From: Acidobacteriota bacterium
GTDB taxonomy: Bacteria > Acidobacteriota > UBA6911 > JACQSX01
Direction: 5' to 3'
Length of the DNA stretch: 8,630 nt
NCBI GenBank assembly: GCA_016199665.1
Contig: JACQGG010000161.1
Location: forward strand, 1 to 8,630
Positions 5,578-8,630 of this stretch are shown here, piece after piece (position 1 is the first letter of the stretch; the number at the start of each line of letters is the position of its first letter). Both the position numbers and the translations under genes were made by a program. The notes beneath the pieces were generated by a model. That model ran no database searches and was not told where the DNA came from. It was given only the letters and a program-made list of their open reading frames with translations.

Positions 5578-8500
5578 CTGAAGAGAGGCGCAGCGGTTCC
5601 GCCTGATTTCCGCACTGATGGCGATCCGGGGAAATCGTCCACGGCGTTGGCGAATGCTCTGTTTTTCCCTCTATTCCTGATAGCGGGCCTTTCTCCGCTC
5701 GCGGCCGCGGGCCCAGGCATCGCTTGGCCCCCGCGTTTTCAGGCGGCGGGTTCTCCGTCGCTTCAGGACGCGGCTATCGTCTCCGACTGGATGATGACCC
5801 GAGACCCTCTCACGAATACGTGCAAATCCAGACCCGCGCCCACACGAACGTTCTTTGCCACAGACGCGACCGCGAGCCTCTGGTTTTTCCTTGCAGGGGC
5901 TGCCCGGGGAGATCGGTTGAAGGTGGAATGGGTGGACCCGAGCGATCATATTTATCACGTGTACAACGACTCTCTCCCGGACGCAGGGAACTGGTGCGTC
6001 TATCCGAACCTGGCCATTAGCTCTCAAGGTCAGATACGGCCCGGGGTCTGGAGAGCGCGGGTCTATCACAATGGCGTCGAAATGTTTTCCGAGGCCTTCT
6101 CGATTATTCGGCATCCCTCGAGCCAGGTTCTTGTGGTCAACGGCTCTCCGATTTCGACGACAGCCAATTCCGGAAGTGAGTTGACCGTGACGGTCTATGA
6201 CAGCCCGGCAAGTCTGACCGACTGGGTGGGCCTTTACGCGAAAGGCGCTCCCGATACGAGTTTTTCCGATTGGAAATACCTCAACAATCAACGGCAACCT
6301 CCGTCAGCGGCGAGGAACTCAGTCGACCTCGGTTTTGCCGCTCCAACGGCGCCAGGGATTTACGAATTCCGCCTTTATGCCTCGGATGGCTTTCAAAGGC
6401 TAACTACCAGTGGTCCGGTCAACATCGCCCCTGTCTCCACTCTTGCCATCAACGGCAGGACAGGGCCGCTTTCTGTCCAGCCCGGACAGCGACTGTCGGT
6501 CAGCGTCGAGAACAGTCCCGGAAATACCACCGACTGGATCGGCCTTTACTCCGAGGCTGCTGCGGATTCGGATTTTCTCGACTGGAGATATCTCAACGGG
6601 ATTCAGAATCCTCCTGCTCTGGCCCGGTTGGCCGCGGAAATCCCTTTCGCCGCGCCGACCCGGCCCGGAAGATTCGAGTTTCGCCTCTTCCAGCGCGACA
6701 GCTTCGTTCGCGTTGCAACCGGTTCACCGTTGTCGGTCGTCGCGGGAACCGAGCCGAGGGTCAGCGATGTTTTGACAACCGTCGTGAGCGGGAATCAGCT
6801 TCTTCACCAGGTTACGCTTGCCGATCCGGACGGCGACATTGCTCAGATCAATTTCGAATGGTTCCGAGCAGGGGCGAGGCTGTTCACCGGAGTCGCCAGC
6901 GGAAATAGCGTCGGGCTGTCCGGGATCACCTCAGGGAGCGTGACCTTGTCGGTAAGCGGATTTGGGTCCGAGGCTCCAACGTTGGACGTGTTCACGGCTC
7001 AGGCGACAGACTCGAAGGGAAATAAAGGCAATCTGTTCAAGAAAACGATGAACCGGCGGATTGGGTTTTCAGGGGGAGCCGTCGAGCTTGCCGGAGTGGG
7101 CTCCGCAGTATTCTCCCCCAGCACATTTTCTGCCAACTGGCCGGTTGATGTGGAACAAACGCGGCTGCCGGACGCAGAATTCGTCTTTCAGGCCAACACG
7201 ACGACATTCATGACGTCGGTCAGGATGGAAAATCAATTCCGGATCACGACCCAGGAGATCCCCCTCGCCGATGTCACTGCAGTCCTTGCCCTGCCCGATT
7301 CCTTGATTGAGGCCTTTTCCCGCGGTTCCAATATTCTGGTTTTTGCCGAAACTGCCGGTGGCGGGGGTGAAGAGATTCTGGACACCTTTGAGCCGTTTGT
7401 CGGCGAGGTCGATCCGGCGGCGAAGATGCTGCGGGTTGCGCTCCCGGCACATGTTTTTACCGATAAGCGTCGCAGCGACGGGCGATTTGAAGCGATCTTG
7501 ACCGCCGCCGCAACTCCCGGAGGGGCGAGGCCCCTTCTGCCGGGGCTCTCCCGTTCACCGGGACGTTCTGCCCTCGCCGGTTCTTCAAGCGGACTCGCGG
7601 CCGCCTCCTGCCAGTCTGACCCGATCGGTTCTCCACTGAAGCGGACGTTTTTTGTAAAGGACTCTTTCAGGGGACAACATTATGGAGTCGATATTCAAGC
7701 CAATGGCGACGAGGTTGTGGCGGTGGCCGATGGATTCATTGTCAGGCTCGATTGGGATTTGCGCGATTGCAGTGCGGGCGAAAAATGCCGGGCAGGCAAC
7801 GGCAGGCGAGGATACGGGAAGTGGATCGCCGTTGTGCATCCTGCGCTGGGGGATAACACCTGCGTAAGCATCTACGGGCATCTCGTAGGAGACAAGGACG
7901 GGAGGCCGATCCCGGGGAGTCCCGAAGCCTTTGGATTGGGGACGTTGAGCGGCATCAGGCGGGGACAGGTTATAGGAAGAGCAGATACCACAGGTGCGGT
8001 CACCGGACCGCACCTTCATTTTGAGTACTTTTGCCTTCCTGCCGAGCCCAGGACGGTTGGGGATATAGAAAGACCGCCCAAGGCGGTCAAGACAGATCCG
8101 AGCCCCTGTATGACCGGCGGAATTCCTTCCAACCCGGTTCCGGTGGTGAAGAGCATCACCCCTTCTGCCGTCGGAGCAGGCAGCGCGAGCTTTACTCTCA
8201 GGGTCAACGGGGAGAACTTCGCCAGCGACGCTTCGGTCCGCTGGAATGGCGACATTGGAGTTATTACTCGGTACATCAGTCCTACGCAGTTGGAGGGCGT
8301 AATTTCGCCATCCCTCATTGCAAGGCCTGGAACGGCTACGATCAGTGTCTTCAATCCGGCGCCCGGCGGGGGCACGTCCAACGGCGTGATCTTTACGATC
8401 ACAAGTTCAGGGAACCCGACCCCGGTCGTCGAGAGCCTCTCTCCCTCGTCGATCGCTTCCGGCAGTCCCGCATTTACCCTGGCGGTCAACGGTTCCGGAT

Positions 8501-8630
8501 TTGTCAGCGGGTCGGTGGTCCGATGGAACGGAGCGGCGCGAACCACGAGTTTCATCAACGCCAATCGGCTGACGGCGAGCATTGCGGCCGCCGATGTGGC
8601 TGCGGCCGGGAGTGCGACGGTGACCGTCTT
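5578..8630 (+). CDS. Large exported multidomain M23 (LytM-type) metallopeptidase-like protein with TIG domains; 3' end outside window
   Basis: The frame is open from 5545 to the right edge (at least 1017 codons). The start is taken as CTG 5578 because of the Shine-Dalgarno sequence; TTG 5647 is the alternative, and ATG 5791 would lose the signal peptide. Residues: 1-44 signal peptide (KR near the N-terminus, core ALFFPLFLIAGLSPLAAA); 62-181 beta domain with C82 and C140 (SLWFFLAGAARGD, GNWCVYPNLAI, PGVWRARVYHNG); 184-285 and 286-387 tandem DW(V/I)GLY repeats; 390-490 Ig-like region; 493-645 unassigned; 646-681 G/P/S/A linker; 682-820 M23 peptidase; 854-941 and 947-end TIG domains. M23 residues are complete: H701 and D705 (HYGVD), H768 (YGHL), H812 and H814 (GPHLHFE). 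M23 enzymes cut peptide cross-links of peptidoglycan or glycine-rich proteins; the target here is unknown. It follows the amidohydrolase gene after 28 bases. Confidence 0.88.
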   Translation, partial: MKRGAAVPPDFRTDGDPGKSSTALANALFFPLFLIAGLSPLAAAGPGIAWPPRFQAAGSPSLQDAAIVSDWMMTRDPLTNTCKSRPAPTRTFFATDATASLWFFLAGAARGDRLKVEWVDPSDHIYHVYNDSLPDAGNWCVYPNLAISSQGQIRPGVWRARVYHNGVEMFSEAFSIIRHPSSQVLVVNGSPISTTANSGSELTVTVYDSPASLTDWVGLYAKGAPDTSFSDWKYLNNQRQPPSAARNSVDLGFAAPTAPGIYEFRLYASDGFQRLTTSGPVNIAPVSTLAINGRTGPLSVQPGQRLSVSVENSPGNTTDWIGLYSEAAADSDFLDWRYLNGIQNPPALARLAAEIPFAAPTRPGRFEFRLFQRDSFVRVATGSPLSVVAGTEPRVSDVLTTVVSGNQLLHQVTLADPDGDIAQINFEWFRAGARLFTGVASGNSVGLSGITSGSVTLSVSGFGSEAPTLDVFTAQATDSKGNKGNLFKKTMNRRIGFSGGAVELAGVGSAVFSPSTFSANWPVDVEQTRLPDAEFVFQANTTTFMTSVRMENQFRITTQEIPLADVTAVLALPDSLIEAFSRGSNILVFAETAGGGGEEILDTFEPFVGEVDPAAKMLRVALPAHVFTDKRRSDGRFEAILTAAATPGGARPLLPGLSRSPGRSALAGSSSGLAAASCQSDPIGSPLKRTFFVKDSFRGQHYGVDIQANGDEVVAVADGFIVRLDWDLRDCSAGEKCRAGNGRRGYGKWIAVVHPALGDNTCVSIYGHLVGDKDGRPIPGSPEAFGLGTLSGIRRGQVIGRADTTGAVTGPHLHFEYFCLPAEPRTVGDIERPPKAVKTDPSPCMTGGIPSNPVPVVKSITPSAVGAGSASFTLRVNGENFASDASVRWNGDIGVITRYISPTQLEGVISPSLIARPGTATISVFNPAPGGGTSNGVIFTITSSGNPTPVVESLSPSSIASGSPAFTLAVNGSGFVSGSVVRWNGAARTTSFINANRLTASIAAADVAAAGSATVTV
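6127..6432 (+). repeat. DW-GLY module 1 within the large protein
   Basis: Residues 184-285. Core motifs are LVVNGSPIS, LTVTVYDSPASLTDWVGLY, SFSDWKYLNNQRQPP, and PGIYEFRLYASDGFQRLTTS. The next module matches these in the same order and spacing, so this is a tandem protein domain of about 102 residues with an Ig-like beta pattern. The function is unknown; such modules on exported proteins are likely binding or spacer units. Confidence 0.8.
6433..6738 (+). repeat. DW-GLY module 2 within the large protein
   Basis: Residues 286-387. Core motifs are LAINGRTGPLSVQPGQRLSV, SPGNTTDWIGLY, DFLDWRYLNGIQNPP, and PGRFEFRLFQRDSFVRVATG. It matches module 1 with no gap between them. The amino acid identity is moderate and the DNA has diverged, so the duplication is old. 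Confidence 0.8.
7621..8037 (+). other. M23 / LytM metallopeptidase domain
   Basis: Residues 682 to about 820 of the large protein carry HYGVDIQA (zinc ligands H701 and D705), VVAVADGFIV, GYGKWIAVVHP, SIYGHL (H768), RRGQVIGRADTTGAVTGPHLHFE (H812 and zinc ligand H814). All expected zinc and catalytic positions are present. Six cysteines lie in or beside it (678, 731, 737, 762, 819, 844), more than usual for the family and consistent with disulfides in an exported domain. Confidence 0.88.
8137..8630 (+). other. Two IPT/TIG-like Ig domains, second cut by window edge
   Basis: The first starts PVVKSITPSAVGAGS, with LRVNGENF, VRWNG and TQLEGVISPSLI. The second starts PVVESLSPSSIASGS, with LAVNGSGF, VRWNGAA and NRLTASIAAADV. 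Both are about 90 residues and match the TIG domain of the first amidohydrolase. More copies may follow beyond the window. Confidence 0.8.

Noticed and set aside
5618..5680. ATG at 5618 as start of the large protein, with an arginine-rich leader
   Set aside because: This frame ends at a TGA after 20 codons and would need an indel. No ribosome binding site precedes it, while the CTG 5578 frame is complete and already holds a signal peptide core.
5671..6297. 208-residue antisense open frame
   Set aside because: It lies opposite the start of the large protein and is arginine-rich without motifs. The + strand frame has a signal peptide and recognisable modules.
6270..6908. 212-residue open frame on the + strand
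   Set aside because: It is a shadow of the large exported protein in another frame, and its composition is arginine- and serine-rich with no domain pattern.
8016..8582. 188-residue antisense open frame
   Set aside because: Its repetitive sequence is the mirror of the TIG domains on the + strand.

Overview
The window (G+C-rich, roughly 55-60% by eye) looks like chromosome from a free-living, diderm-type environmental bacterium that exports many proteins. The parts on show are a secreted beta-helix protein, exported amidohydrolases, IPT/TIG-type Ig-like modules, and stretches resembling extracellular domains I associate with Acidobacteriota, NC10 and similar soil or sediment lineages. That taxonomic guess is from memory of protein style, not from a search. 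All genes lie on the + strand. I see no rRNA, tRNA, CRISPR array, insertion sequence or phage gene.

Layout. (1) 1-858 is the 3' end of a secreted right-handed beta-helix protein with a C-terminal beta-sandwich module. (2) 923 to about 1460 is a tungstate/molybdate-type periplasmic binding protein gene that is broken. Its reading frame shifts at a CCGG tandem repeat, and adding one CCGG unit restores family-like sequence for about 14 codons before further stops. (3) 1461-1773 is non-coding, with a perfect 11-bp hairpin and a 14-bp direct repeat; it should hold the promoter of what follows, but I see no convincing -35/-10 pair. (4) 1774 to the right edge is a probable operon with gaps of 38 and 28 bases. 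It encodes an exported metal-dependent amidohydrolase with a C-terminal TIG domain, a second exported amidohydrolase of the YtcJ/Amidohydro_3 type, and a very large exported multidomain protein cut off by the window edge.

The large protein (at least 1017 codons) is the most interesting object. A strong Shine-Dalgarno sequence points to a CTG start codon. From N to C it has a signal peptide, a two-cysteine beta domain, two tandem ~102-residue repeats built around DW(V/I)GLY, an Ig-like region, an unassigned domain, an M23 (LytM-type) metallopeptidase domain with all zinc and catalytic residues and several nearby cysteines, and then at least two TIG domains. The same TIG pattern ends the first amidohydrolase, so two of the three operon products share an extracellular module. 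An envelope-located or surface-located hydrolase cluster is a reasonable inference; the substrates cannot be read from the sequence.
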